Shown: positions 18,001 to 29,330, counted from the stretch's first letter. The stretch: DNA of 64,000 nt from Pseudomonas tolaasii NCPPB 2192 (GCF_002813445.1 NZ_PHHD01000001.1:2108001-2172000); one strand, 5' to 3'. Notes: a model not told the origin generated them from the sequence alone. Translations and numbers: made by a program.

Positions 18001-18040
18001 TTGCCTTCCTGGCAGGCACTGATGTGCCTCCCTGCGGCAA
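18001..18040 (+). promoter_or_regulatory. Structured leader of rpsF mRNA, possible S6:S18 control element
   Basis: An outer stem TTGCC/GGCAA (18001-18005, 18036-18040) encloses internal loops and an inner 6-bp hairpin AGGCAC-TGAT-GTGCCT (18014-18029). Leaders of rpsF in many bacteria bind the S6:S18 complex for feedback. I see the structure but have not matched it to that motif. Confidence 0.45.
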
Positions 18041-18111
18041 GATCCATAAGTGTCATTCACTCCTTGTCTGACCGTTTTTGAGCGGCAGGCTACAACCCGT
18101 AAGGAGCATTC

Positions 18112-18534
18112 ATGCGTCATTACGAAATCATCTTTTTGGTCCACCCGGATCAAAGCGAGCAAGTCGGCGGCATGGTTGAGCGTTACACCAAGCTGATCGA
18201 AGAAGACGGCGGCAAAATCCACCGTCTGGAAGATTGGGGCCGTCGTCAACTGGCCTACGCAATCAACAATGTTCACAAGGCTCACTACGTGATGCTGAAC
18301 GTTGAGTGCACTGGCAAGGCCCTGGCCGAGCTGGAAGACAACTTCCGCTACAACGATGCTGTGATCCGTAACCTGGTCATCCGTCGCGAAGAAGCCGTTA
18401 CCGGCCAATCCGAGATGCTCAAGGCTGAAGAAAACCGCAGTGAGCGCCGTGAGCGTCGCGACCGTCCTGAGCACGAAGGCGCTGATAGCGTTGATAGTGA
18501 TGACAGCGACAACAGCGATAACGCTGACGAGTAA
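18112..18534 (+). CDS. rpsF: 30S ribosomal protein S6
   Basis: The 140-residue platform protein of the 30S subunit pairs with S18 on 16S rRNA. It starts MRHYEIIFLVHPDQSEQV and has the conserved EDWGRRQLAYAINNVHKAHYVMLN and VIRNLVIRREEA segments. The last 40 residues form a charged tail ending in Asp/Ser repeats (SVDSDDSDNSDNADE) rather than a plain glutamate tail. A good Shine-Dalgarno (TAAGGAG) precedes the ATG. rpsR follows after 28 bp. Confidence 0.98.
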   Translation: MRHYEIIFLVHPDQSEQVGGMVERYTKLIEEDGGKIHRLEDWGRRQLAYAINNVHKAHYVMLNVECTGKALAELEDNFRYNDAVIRNLVIRREEAVTGQSEMLKAEENRSERRERRDRPEHEGADSVDSDDSDNSDNADE

Positions 18535-18562
18535 TCCACGGACCTTTTAAGGAGCCTATCAA

Positions 18563-18793
18563 ATGGCACGTTTCTTCCGTCGTCGTAAATTCTGCCGCTT
18601 CACCGCTGAAGACGTGAAAGAGATCGATTACAAAGATCTCAACACTCTGAAAGCCTACGTATCCGAGACCGGCAAAATCGTTCCAAGCCGTATCACCGGT
18701 ACCAAAGCACGTTATCAGCGTCAGCTGGCCACCGCTATCAAGCGCGCCCGCTTCCTGGCCCTGCTGGCCTACACCGACAGCCACGGCCGCTGA
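18563..18793 (+). CDS. rpsR: 30S ribosomal protein S18
   Basis: The 76-residue basic protein starts [25 protein letters not shown] and carries the S18 signature [37 protein letters not shown]. It binds 16S rRNA with S6. TAAGGAG precedes the ATG. It is the second gene of the rpsF-rpsR-(DUF2232)-rplI operon. Confidence 0.98.
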
Positions 18794-18829
18794 GACCGGG
18801 CAGTCGACAAGTAGTAAGGGATTGAATGC

Positions 18830-19723
18830 ATGCGCGCCTTAGCTGAGTTCATCATGCGCGGTCGCGTGCAGGCCACTCTGGTAGTGGCTGGATGTGCGGC
18901 ATTGCCGTTGCTTTATTGGTTGGGTGCTGCCGCCGGTTGCCTTGTGCTGCTGCGGCGCGGTTTGAAGGACGCCCTTGGCGTTCTTGCCCTGGGATTGTTG
19001 CCGGCCTTGATCTGGTGGCTGCAATTCGGTGATCCACGGGTACTTCTGGTACTGCTGGGGTCGTCGGGCCTTGCGTTGGTTTTACGCGCAAGTGAGTCCT
19101 GGGTCCGCACGCTGCTGGTCAGCGTGGCATTGGGGTTGGTGTACTCAGTGATGCTTGGCGCGGCTTTCCGCCCGCAAATCGAGGCGCTGTCGCAAGAGAT
19201 CGTCAAGATCCTGCCGATGGCCCTCGGGGATCTCTACCAGCAATTGTCGGTAGATGAGCGAGCGCGGTTTGCGTCACTGATTGCCCCGGTCCTGACCGGC
19301 CTGATAGCGGCGTTGTTGCAGGTCGTCAGCGTGCTGAGCCTGATTCTCGGGCGTTATTGGCAGGCGTTGTTGTACAACCCGGGTGGTTTTGGTCGCGAGT
19401 TTCGCGAAGTCAGAATCCCTGCGGGGCCGGCGATGTTGCTGCTGGCGTGCATGGTTGTCGGGCCGAACTTCGGTCCACAGATGGCCTTGCTGGCGCCGAT
19501 TTGCAGCGTACCGCTGGTGTTTGCCGGGCTGGCCCTGATTCACGGGCTGGTTGCGCGAAAGCGCCTGGCCAGGTTCTGGCTGGTGGGGTTGTACGTGACG
19601 CTGTTGCTGTTCATGCAGCTGATCTATCCGTTACTCGTGGTTTTGGCCATTGTCGACGGCCTGATTGATTTTCGCGGTCGTCTGGCATCGAAAGATGCCG
19701 ATAACGCGAACGGTGAAGGTTAA
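18830..19723 (+). CDS. DUF2232 (YybS-like) multi-pass membrane protein
   Basis: The 297-residue, very hydrophobic protein has about eight membrane helices and short loops. A protein of this kind lies between rpsR and rplI in pseudomonads and resembles the YybS/DUF2232 family, whose function is unknown. ATG at 18830 follows TAAGGG; an in-frame ATG eight codons later is possible. Its position within the ribosomal operon suggests growth-rate-linked expression, but nothing in the sequence gives a biochemical role. Confidence 0.85.
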   Translation: MRALAEFIMRGRVQATLVVAGCAALPLLYWLGAAAGCLVLLRRGLKDALGVLALGLLPALIWWLQFGDPRVLLVLLGSSGLALVLRASESWVRTLLVSVALGLVYSVMLGAAFRPQIEALSQEIVKILPMALGDLYQQLSVDERARFASLIAPVLTGLIAALLQVVSVLSLILGRYWQALLYNPGGFGREFREVRIPAGPAMLLLACMVVGPNFGPQMALLAPICSVPLVFAGLALIHGLVARKRLARFWLVGLYVTLLLFMQLIYPLLVVLAIVDGLIDFRGRLASKDADNANGEG

Positions 19724-19741
19724 AAGTTAGAGGATTTTCAC

Positions 19742-20188
19742 ATGCAACTGATCCTTCTGGAAAAAGTCGCCAACCTGGGCAACCTGGGCGACAAAGTGAA
19801 CGTTAAGGCCGGTTACGGTCGTAACTACCTGCTGCCATACGGCAAAGCCACCGCTGCAACCGCTGCCAACCTGGCTGCGTTTGAAGAGCGTCGCGCTGAG
19901 CTGGAAAAAGCCGCAGCAGACAAAAAAGCGTCGGCCGAAACTCGCGCTGCCCAACTGGCTGAGCTGGAAGTGACTATCACTGCCACCGCCGGTGACGAAG
20001 GCAAGCTGTTCGGTTCGATCGGCACCCACGACATCGCTGATGCACTGACCGCCTCCGGCGTTGAAGTGCAGAAGAGCGAAGTTCGTCTGCCGAACGGCAC
20101 CATCCGCAACGTAGGCGAATTCGACGTAGCCGTGCACCTGCACGCCGAAGTTGAAGCCACCGTACGCGTTGTCGTGGTAGCAGCTTAA
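19742..20188 (+). CDS. rplI: 50S ribosomal protein L9
   Basis: The 148-residue two-domain protein has an N-terminal 23S-rRNA-binding domain (MQLILLEKVANLGNLGDKVNVKAGYGRNYLLPYGKA), a long central helix rich in Ala, Glu and Lys (about 41-75) and a C-terminal domain (LFGSIGTHDIADAL). It binds near the L1 stalk and helps frame maintenance. It is the last gene of the operon, with a terminator at 20236-20272. Confidence 0.98.
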   Translation: MQLILLEKVANLGNLGDKVNVKAGYGRNYLLPYGKATAATAANLAAFEERRAELEKAAADKKASAETRAAQLAELEVTITATAGDEGKLFGSIGTHDIADALTASGVEVQKSEVRLPNGTIRNVGEFDVAVHLHAEVEATVRVVVVAA

Positions 20189-20235
20189 GCCGCACCTAAC
20201 TGACTGGCACCTCGCGTGCCAGGCGGTTAACATCG

Positions 20236-20272
20236 GGCACGATCCTGTTTACAGGTCGTGCCTTTTGTTTTT
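20236..20272 (+). terminator. Rho-independent terminator after rplI
   Basis: GGCACGA-CCTGT and ACAGG-TCGTGCC arms, with one bulged base, are followed by TTTTGTTTTT. A smaller hairpin CTGGCAC/GTGCCAG lies just before it at about 20204-20222. Confidence 0.8.
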
Positions 20273-20298
20273 CTACAAACCCCAAATTCCAAGTGGCC

Positions 20299-21696
20299 AT
20301 GAACGATATTTCAGCTCCCGAGCAATACGATCTGCAAACCGCTGCCCTGAAGGTGCCGCCGCATTCCATCGAGGCCGAACAGGCCGTGCTCGGTGGTTTG
20401 ATGCTGGACAACAACGCCTGGGAACGTGTGCTGGATCAAGTCTCGGACGGTGATTTCTATCGCCATGACCACCGTCTGATCTTCCGCGCCATCGCCAAGC
20501 TGGCCGACCAGAACTCGCCGATCGACGTGGTGACCCTGGCCGAGCAACTGGACAAGGAAGGCCAGACCTCCCAGGTCGGCGGCCTCGGCTACCTGGGTGA
20601 ACTGGCGAAAAACACGCCGTCCGTCGCCAACATCAAGGCCTATGCCCAGATCGTCCGCCAGCGGGCCACGCTGCGCCAACTGATCGGCATCAGCACCGAG
20701 ATCGCCGACAGTGCCTTCAACCCCGAGGGCCGCACCGCCGAAGAAATCCTCGACGAAGCCGAGCGCCAGATCTTCCAGATCGCCGAAGCCCGCCCGAAAA
20801 CCGGCGGCCCGGTGGGTGTCAACGAGCTGTTGACCAAGGCCATCGATCGCATCGACACGCTGTTCAACACCGATGCGGCCATCACCGGTATTTCCACCGG
20901 CTACACCGACCTCGACGAGAAAACCAGTGGCCTGCAACCGGCCGACTTGATCATCGTCGCCGGCCGTCCATCCATGGGTAAAACCACGTTTGCGATGAAC
21001 CTGGTGGAAAACGCCGTGTTGCGCAGCGACAAGGCCGTGTTGGTGTACTCCCTGGAGATGCCAGGTGAATCGCTGATCATGCGGATGCTGTCGTCCCTGG
21101 GCCGTATCGACCAGACCAAGGTACGTTCCGGCCAACTGGAAGATGACGACTGGCCGCGCCTGACCTCGGCGGTCAACCTGCTCAACGACCGCAAGCTGTT
21201 CATTGATGACACGGCGGGCATCAGCCCTTCCGAGATGCGTGCGCGCACCCGTCGCCTGGTGCGCGAGCATGGGGACATCGCGCTGATCATGATCGACTAC
21301 CTGCAGTTGATGCAGATCCCGGGCTCCAGTGGCGACAACCGCACCAACGAGATTTCCGAGATTTCCCGGTCCCTCAAGGCCCTGGCCAAGGAATTCAACT
21401 GCCCGGTGGTGGCATTGTCCCAGCTCAACCGTTCCCTGGAACAACGTCCCAACAAGCGTCCGGTGAACTCCGACTTGCGGGAATCGGGTGCGATCGAGCA
21501 GGACGCCGACGTGATCATGTTTGTGTACCGCGACGAGGTGTATCACCCCGAGACCGAACACAAAGGCATTGCCGAGATCATCATCGGCAAGCAGCGGAAC
21601 GGCCCGATCGGCTTTATCCGCCTGGCGTTCATCGGCAAGTACACCCGCTTCGAGAACCTCGCGCCGGGCAGCTATAACTTCGACGACGACGAGTAG
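20299..21696 (+). CDS. dnaB: Replicative DNA helicase DnaB
   Basis: The 465-residue hexameric 5'-3' helicase unwinds the fork. It has an N-terminal DnaG-interacting domain (PPHSIEAEQAVLGGLMLDN), a linker helix, and a RecA-like motor. Walker A is GRPSMGKTT (222-230), Walker B reads IALIMIDYLQLM, and NEISEISRSLKALAKE and the C-terminal ESGAIEQDADVIMFVYRDE follow. No intein is present. The ATG at 20299 gives the usual MNDISAPEQYD start; a GTG two codons earlier is less likely. Confidence 0.97.
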   Translation: MNDISAPEQYDLQTAALKVPPHSIEAEQAVLGGLMLDNNAWERVLDQVSDGDFYRHDHRLIFRAIAKLADQNSPIDVVTLAEQLDKEGQTSQVGGLGYLGELAKNTPSVANIKAYAQIVRQRATLRQLIGISTEIADSAFNPEGRTAEEILDEAERQIFQIAEARPKTGGPVGVNELLTKAIDRIDTLFNTDAAITGISTGYTDLDEKTSGLQPADLIIVAGRPSMGKTTFAMNLVENAVLRSDKAVLVYSLEMPGESLIMRMLSSLGRIDQTKVRSGQLEDDDWPRLTSAVNLLNDRKLFIDDTAGISPSEMRARTRRLVREHGDIALIMIDYLQLMQIPGSSGDNRTNEISEISRSLKALAKEFNCPVVALSQLNRSLEQRPNKRPVNSDLRESGAIEQDADVIMFVYRDEVYHPETEHKGIAEIIIGKQRNGPIGFIRLAFIGKYTRFENLAPGSYNFDDDE

Positions 21697-21719
21697 TGCT
21701 CCTGCGCCTGTAAGGGCCT

Positions 21720-21791
21720 CATCGCGGGCAAGCCCGCTCCCACATTGGATTGCAAATACCAACAAGTGTGGGAGCGGGCTTGCCCGCGATG
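21720..21791. repeat. REPIN, GCGGGCAAGCCCGC variant
   Basis: Inverted copies of the variant REP (ATCGCGGGCAAGCCCGCTCC) lie between dnaB and the ygiQ-type gene. The same arm type recurs at 63384-63451 and in one arm of the pair at 33860-33934. Confidence 0.9.
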
Positions 21792-21886
21792 GCTTCTCCA
21801 CAATTCCGACTGCTGCCGTCGGAATTGGTCAAAATTTGTGCTATATTCCGCGCCCGCGATTTTTCATCTCAACACCGGTCACCGTC

Positions 21887-24187
<2,301 letters not shown>

Positions 24188-24204
24188 TCGCAATCTGAAT
24201 ATGC

Positions 24205-24236
24205 AAAACGCCAGCCTCGTGCTGGCGTTTTGCTTT
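24205..24236 (+). terminator. Rho-independent terminator after YgiQ-type gene
   Basis: AAAACGCCAGC and GCTGGCGTTTT arms (24205-24215, 24221-24231) flank a CTCGT loop, with a T-rich tail. Confidence 0.85.
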
Positions 24237-24281
24237 CTAGCCGGTGGATAGCCTGTTTGTTAAGGTGGCGCCCATTAGATC

Positions 24282-24355
24282 GCTATCGCAGGCAAGCCAG
24301 CTCCCACATTTGAATGTATTCACAAATCAATGTGGAAGCTGGCTTGCCTGCGATG
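24282..24355. repeat. REPIN (inverted REP pair)
   Basis: An inverted REP pair lies upstream of the unknown gene at 24396; the second arm has one changed base (TGGAAGCT in place of GGGAGCT). Confidence 0.88.
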
Positions 24356-24395
24356 AGGCCAATGTGGCCACCGCCTATTTCAAGGAAGAACACCC

Positions 24396-25313
24396 ATGAG
24401 CAACCCCCTGCTCAACATCGGCATGGACACCAGCCGCTCCCAGTTCATGGCGCGCCAGCGCATCGAAAGCCAGATCAACCTGCCGCGTCTGTTCGCGGCT
24501 ATCGACGCCGACCCCGCCATCGTCGGCGCGGGCGTGGTGTATATCGACGCCGATTTCAACGTCATCACCCTGCGCGAATTCCAGCCCATCTGCAGCATTG
24601 CGCCCAAACGCGTCATCCTGCGCGAGGCCCAGAAATACATCGCCCCGGCGCAGTTTGCACAGCAGGTGCAAGACAACCCCCGCGAATCGCGACTGGTGGG
24701 CGAAGCCGTCAATACCACGCTGTCTTGCGCCGGTGCGGTGATTGGTTGGATCGTGGTGCTCAGTGGTTCCGTGGCTGTGCCGTTCACCGCTGGAGCCAGC
24801 AGCGTGGTGGCCGCGATCGGCTACACGGCCGCCACGGCGAGCACGCTGCAGTGCGTCGCCAGCGGTTATCGCACAGTCAATGAAGTCAGCAACCCCGCCA
24901 AAAACGACGAACTCGACAGCGCCCAGTGGTACCAGTACACCATGGCCGCGCTGGATGCCGCCTCGCTGGTCGGCGTCGGAGCATCGTCATTGACCACACT
25001 GAAACTGGTACGCATGAACCAGGCCGCCACCGGCAAAAGTGTGCGGGAAGTGCTCAAGGGCCTGAACCGTCAGGAGCGCGCCAAGCTGACCAAGGAATTG
25101 CTCAGCATCAAGGACCCGCGCATGACCTCGAAAATGCTCAAGTTGAAACAGTTGTCCGGCGAGGCCACCAAACGTTTCACCCCGGCCCAGGTCAAGCACG
25201 CGACGGTGACCCAGATCAAGGATGCCCTGGGCGCCGCCATCGGTTTAACCGGCAGCGCCGTTTCGGGAAATGTGCGCACCATCGCCGTCGGCCTGTATGA
25301 GGAGATCGAGTAA
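24396..25313 (+). CDS. Unrecognised protein with central hydrophobic segments (possible membrane-active effector)
   Basis: I do not recognise this 305-residue protein with certainty. Residues 1-105 are soluble and mixed alpha/beta. Residues 108-128 and 132-155 are two hydrophobic, Gly/Ala/Ser-rich segments with small-residue spacing. A third weak one is at 184-204 and a Gly/Ala stretch at 277-290. Between them lies a basic amphipathic region (VREVLKGLNRQERAKLTKELL). There is no signal peptide. AAGGAAG precedes the ATG. The next gene overlaps its stop by one base (TAATG) and encodes a small four-helix membrane protein. Such a pair looks like a pore-forming toxin with a membrane immunity protein, but that is inference. 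Confidence 0.75.
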   Translation: MSNPLLNIGMDTSRSQFMARQRIESQINLPRLFAAIDADPAIVGAGVVYIDADFNVITLREFQPICSIAPKRVILREAQKYIAPAQFAQQVQDNPRESRLVGEAVNTTLSCAGAVIGWIVVLSGSVAVPFTAGASSVVAAIGYTAATASTLQCVASGYRTVNEVSNPAKNDELDSAQWYQYTMAALDAASLVGVGASSLTTLKLVRMNQAATGKSVREVLKGLNRQERAKLTKELLSIKDPRMTSKMLKLKQLSGEATKRFTPAQVKHATVTQIKDALGAAIGLTGSAVSGNVRTIAVGLYEEIE

Positions 25314-25750
25314 TGAATGAGATGCCCGGCATTCGCCATTTTCTCTCGCAGTATTTCCCGGTGTTCATGGGTGCGATCTTTGCGGCAGTGTTTACGCTGG
25401 TGCTGGCTGTTCCACTGGTGTTCGACAGTTATTTCCCCCACCTTCCGCTGGCGGACAACGCCAAGTATTCCTTCCTGGGCGGCCTGGCACTGGCCTGGGT
25501 CGTGGTGCACTGCAACTTCATGATCGCGCGGGGGCGCCCGCACTGGGTATGGCCGCTGGCAACCCTGTTGGGGCTGTGCGTTCTGGCGGTACTGCCGACT
25601 ATCGCGTACCGGCCGCATGTTCTGTTGTATGGCTTGAGCCTGTTGTTGCCGCTGCTGGCGCTGTTGCTGCTCAACAGCCGGCGCCACCGCGAAATGCGTC
25701 AAAAGCTGCTTGAGGTGCGCCACCTGCGTGAGGCTGCGAAAGCTCGCTGA
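25313..25750 (+). CDS. Small four-helix membrane protein coupled to the upstream unknown gene
   Basis: The 145-residue inner-membrane protein has predicted helices at about 17-37, 53-71, 79-98 and 103-120, and a basic C-terminal tail (NSRRHREMRQKLLEVRHLREAAKAR) that should be cytoplasmic. I recognise no family. Its start overlaps the upstream stop, so the two products are made together. The pairing is consistent with an immunity or partner role for the hydrophobic protein encoded upstream. Confidence 0.75.
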   Translation: MNEMPGIRHFLSQYFPVFMGAIFAAVFTLVLAVPLVFDSYFPHLPLADNAKYSFLGGLALAWVVVHCNFMIARGRPHWVWPLATLLGLCVLAVLPTIAYRPHVLLYGLSLLLPLLALLLLNSRRHREMRQKLLEVRHLREAAKAR

Positions 25751-25938
25751 TTGGGTAGATTCACCACCCACCTCTCACACCTTCGCCACAAATATGTGCA
25801 AGCCTCGCACCATGGCCCCCGCGTGGGCGCCGTTTTGGTGCTGTACTGCACCGGGTCTTACGATAAAGCGCAATGACGGCCGCTCTGGCATAAGTCTTGC
25901 GCGCTTTGTTTCCATGCCCTGGCTTGCAGGAGGCCGCC

Positions 25939-28900
25939 GTGTCGATTCATGTCGCGTTGCACCACGTTACGCATTACCGCTATGACCGCGCTGTCGAACT
26001 CGGCCCACAGATCGTGCGTTTGCGCCCGGCGGCCCACAGCCGCACGCGGATTTTGTCCTACGCCCTCAACGTGCTGCCCGAGCAGCATTTCATCAATTGG
26101 CAGCAAGACCCCCAGGGCAATTACCTGGCGCGGTTGGTGTTTCCGGAAAAGACTGACGAGCTGCGCATCGAAGTCGACCTGGTCGCCGAGATGGCGGTAT
26201 TCAACCCGTTCGATTTCTTCCTGGAGCCCTACGCCGAAAAAATCCCCTTCAGCTACGCCGCCGATGAAAGGCGCGAGCTGGCGCCGTACCTGGAAACCTT
26301 GCCGCTGACGCCAAAATTTGCCACCTATTTGGCCGGTATCGACCGTACACCCTTGCCGGCGGTGGATTTTCTGGTCGGCCTCAACCAACGCCTGGCCGCC
26401 GATATCGCTTACCTGATCCGCATGGAGCCGGGCGTGCAAACCCCGGAATTCACCCTGGAAAACGCCTCCGGCTCGTGCCGGGATTCGGCGTGGCTGCTGG
26501 TGCAACTGCTGCGCAACCTCGGGCTGGCGGCGCGGTTTGTGTCCGGCTACCTGATTCAGTTGACCGCCGATGTCAAAGCCCTCGACGGCCCGTCCGGCAC
26601 CGACGTGGATTTCACCGACCTGCACGCCTGGTGCGAGGTGTATTTGCCCGGTGCCGGCTGGATCGGGCTGGATGCCACCTCGGGACTGTTCGCCGGTGAA
26701 GGGCATATCCCATTGGCGTGTAGTCCCGATCCTTCTTCTGCCGCGCCGATTAGTGGCCTGGTGGAACCCTGCGAGTGTGAATTCACCCACGAAATGTCGG
26801 TGGAGCGGATTTGGGAAGCGCCGCGCGTCACCAAACCCTACACCGAGGAACAGTGGCTGGCGATCCAGGCCCTTGGCCGGCAGATCGACGGCGACCTGCT
26901 CAAGCACGACGTGCGCCTGACCATGGGCGGTGAACCGACTTTCGTCTCTATCGACGACCCCGACGGCGCGGAGTGGAACACCGCGGCCCTGGGGCCGGAC
27001 AAACGCCGCCTGTCCGCCGAGCTGTTCCAGCGCATGCGCCAGCACTACGCGCCCCAGGGCCTGGTGCATTTCGGCCAGGGCAAGTGGTACCCCGGCGAAC
27101 AACTGCCGCGCTGGTCGCTCAACTGCTACTGGCGCCGCGACGGTGTGCCGATCTGGCACAACAGCGCGTTGATCGCCGATGAGCAGCAGGATTACGGCGC
27201 CGACGGCGTGCTGGCCGGGCGCTTTCTGGCCAGCGTTGCCGAGCGCCTCAAGTTGCCGGCGCGCTTCGTGTTCCCGGCTTTCGAAGACAACTTCTACTAC
27301 CTGTGGCGCGAAGGCGCGCTGCCGCAAAACGTGACCGCCAAAGACCCGCGCCTGAGCGACGAGCTTGAGCGCGAGCGCCTGCGCAAAGTGTTCAGCCAGG
27401 GCCTGGATAAAGTCATCGGTCAGGTGCTGCCGCTGGCGCGCACCGCCGCCAATAATCGCTGGCAGAGCGGGCGCTGGTACCTGCGTGACAACCATTGCCG
27501 CTTGGTGCCGGGTGATTCGCCGCTGGGCTATCGCCTGCCGTTGGCGTCGCAGCCGTGGGTCACGGCGGCGGAGTACCCGTTCGTGCATCCGGTTGATCCC
27601 AATCAGGATCAACCCGAGTTGCCGACGGCGGCGCAACTGCATAATCACGCCGACGCCGCGCCGAGCGATGAGCGTGTGCCAAAGGTGGATCAATCCGCTG
27701 ACTGGCTGACCCGCACGGCCTTGTGTGCCGAAGCGCGGGAAGGGCGGCTGTACCTGTTCATGCCGCCGCTGGAGCGCGTCGAGGATTATCTGGAACTGGT
27801 GGCGGCCATCGAAGCCACCGCCGAGGAGCTGCATTGCCCGGTGCTGCTGGAAGGCTATGAGCCGCCGGCGGACACGCGTCTGAGCAACTTTCGCGTCACG
27901 CCGGACCCGGGTGTGATCGAGGTTAACGTGCAGCCGTCCGCCACTTGGGATGAGTTGGTGGAGCGCACCGAATTTCTCTATGAAGAGGCGCGGCAAACCC
28001 GCCTGACCACTGAAAAGTTCATGATCGACGGCCGCCACACCGGCACCGGCGGCGGTAACCATTTTGTGCTCGGCGGCGCGACGCCCAAGGACTCGCCGTT
28101 TCTGCGTCGCCCGGATTTGCTGCGCAGTTTGATCAGCTACTGGCATAACCACCCGTCTTTGTCGTATTTGTTTTCCGGCCTGTTTATCGGCCCGACGTCC
28201 CAGGCGCCACGGGTGGACGAGGCGCGCAACGATGCGCTGTACGAGCTGGAAATTGCTTTCGCACAAATGCCCGCCCCCGGCGAAGACTGCCCGCCTTGGT
28301 TGGTCGACCGCCTCCTGCGCAACCTGCTGATTGACGTGACGGGCAACACCCACCGCGCCGAATTTTGCATCGACAAACTCTACTCGCCGGATGGCGCCAC
28401 CGGCCGCCTGGGTCTGCTGGAGCTGCGCGCCTTTGAAATGCCGCCCCATGCGCGCATGAGCCTGACCCAGCAGTTGCTGTTGCGCGCGCTGGTCGCGCGC
28501 TTCTGGCGCGAGCCCTATGCGCCGCCGAAACTGGCGCGTTGGGGCACTGAACTGCATGACCGGTTTCTGTTGCCGCATTTTATTGAGCAGGATTTTGCCG
28601 ATGTGATCGTCGAACTGAACGCCGCCGGCTACCCGTTGCGCGCCGAGTGGTTTGCCGCACACCTGGAATTCCGTTTCCCCAAGGTCGGCGACTACGCCGT
28701 CAGCGGTATCGAGCTGGAGCTGCGCCAGGCCCTGGAGCCGTGGCACGTCCTGGGCGAGGAGGGCGCGGCGGGGGGCACGGTGCGCTATGTGGATTCGTCC
28801 CTGGAACGGCTGCAAGTCAAGCTCACCGGGCTGGCGCCGCAGCGCTATCTGCTGACCTGCAACGGCATTCCGGTGCCGCTGCACGCCACCGGGCGCGTCG

Positions 28901-29229
28901 GCGAGTTTGTGGCGGGCGTGCGCTATCGCGCCTGGCAACCGGCCAACTGCCTGCAGCCGACCATCCCGGTGCATGCGCCGCTGGTGTTTGACGTGCTCGA
29001 TACCTGGATGCAGCGCTCGCTGGGCGGCTGCCAGTACCACGTCGCCCACCCCGGCGGGCGCAATTACGACAGTTTGCCGGTGAATGCCAATGAAGCCGAG
29101 AGCCGGCGCATGGCGCGGTTTTTCCGGTTGGGGCATACCCCCGGCAAACTTCCGGTACCTGCTTTGGTGATTAACGATGAGCTGCCCATGACCCTGGATC
29201 TGCGGCGTTTCCCCAACAATAAGGAATGA
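25939..29229 (+). CDS. Large transglutaminase-like protein with DUF2126
   Basis: The 1096-residue protein starts with a bacterial transglutaminase N-terminal domain (SIHVALHHVTHYRYDRAVELGPQIVRLRP). A transglutaminase core follows with likely triad C180 (GSCRDSAW), H229 (DLHAWCEV) and D245 (LDATSG). The remaining 800 residues are DUF2126. No signal peptide is seen. GTG at 25939 is chosen because CAGGAGG sits five bases upstream. It heads an operon-like set with the ATP-grasp/alpha-E gene and a second transglutaminase. By analogy with studied ATP-grasp/alpha-E/transglutaminase clusters, it may process or build a peptide modification; substrate unknown. Confidence 0.9.
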   Translation: MSIHVALHHVTHYRYDRAVELGPQIVRLRPAAHSRTRILSYALNVLPEQHFINWQQDPQGNYLARLVFPEKTDELRIEVDLVAEMAVFNPFDFFLEPYAEKIPFSYAADERRELAPYLETLPLTPKFATYLAGIDRTPLPAVDFLVGLNQRLAADIAYLIRMEPGVQTPEFTLENASGSCRDSAWLLVQLLRNLGLAARFVSGYLIQLTADVKALDGPSGTDVDFTDLHAWCEVYLPGAGWIGLDATSGLFAGEGHIPLACSPDPSSAAPISGLVEPCECEFTHEMSVERIWEAPRVTKPYTEEQWLAIQALGRQIDGDLLKHDVRLTMGGEPTFVSIDDPDGAEWNTAALGPDKRRLSAELFQRMRQHYAPQGLVHFGQGKWYPGEQLPRWSLNCYWRRDGVPIWHNSALIADEQQDYGADGVLAGRFLASVAERLKLPARFVFPAFEDNFYYLWREGALPQNVTAKDPRLSDELERERLRKVFSQGLDKVIGQVLPLARTAANNRWQSGRWYLRDNHCRLVPGDSPLGYRLPLASQPWVTAAEYPFVHPVDPNQDQPELPTAAQLHNHADAAPSDERVPKVDQSADWLTRTALCAEAREGRLYLFMPPLERVEDYLELVAAIEATAEELHCPVLLEGYEPPADTRLSNFRVTPDPGVIEVNVQPSATWDELVERTEFLYEEARQTRLTTEKFMIDGRHTGTGGGNHFVLGGATPKDSPFLRRPDLLRSLISYWHNHPSLSYLFSGLFIGPTSQAPRVDEARNDALYELEIAFAQMPAPGEDCPPWLVDRLLRNLLIDVTGNTHRAEFCIDKLYSPDGATGRLGLLELRAFEMPPHARMSLTQQLLLRALVARFWREPYAPPKLARWGTELHDRFLLPHFIEQDFADVIVELNAAGYPLRAEWFAAHLEFRFPKVGDYAVSGIELELRQALEPWHVLGEEGAAGGTVRYVDSSLERLQVKLTGLAPQRYLLTCNGIPVPLHATGRVGEFVAGVRYRAWQPANCLQPTIPVHAPLVFDVLDTWMQRSLGGCQYHVAHPGGRNYDSLPVNANEAESRRMARFFRLGHTPGKLPVPALVINDELPMTLDLRRFPNNKE

Positions 29230-29240
29230 ACGCATTCAAC

Positions 29241-29330
29241 TGTGGGAGCTGGCTTGCCTGCGATAGCGGTGTATCAGTCACCAGAAATACCGACTGAACC
29301 ACCGCTATCGCAGGCAAGCCAGCTCCCACA
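29241..29330. repeat. REPIN (inverted REP pair)
   Basis: An inverted REP pair with a 40-bp loop lies between the DUF2126 gene and the ATP-grasp gene, inside what otherwise looks like one operon. Confidence 0.9.

Noticed and set aside
21521..21886. N-terminal extension of the YgiQ-type protein
   Set aside because: The frame is open but runs through dnaB and a REPIN; the normal family start is at 21887.
25858..29235. A 1125-codon open frame on the minus strand
   Set aside because: It mirrors the DUF2126 transglutaminase gene, which has catalytic motifs and a ribosome site. The antisense frame has neither.
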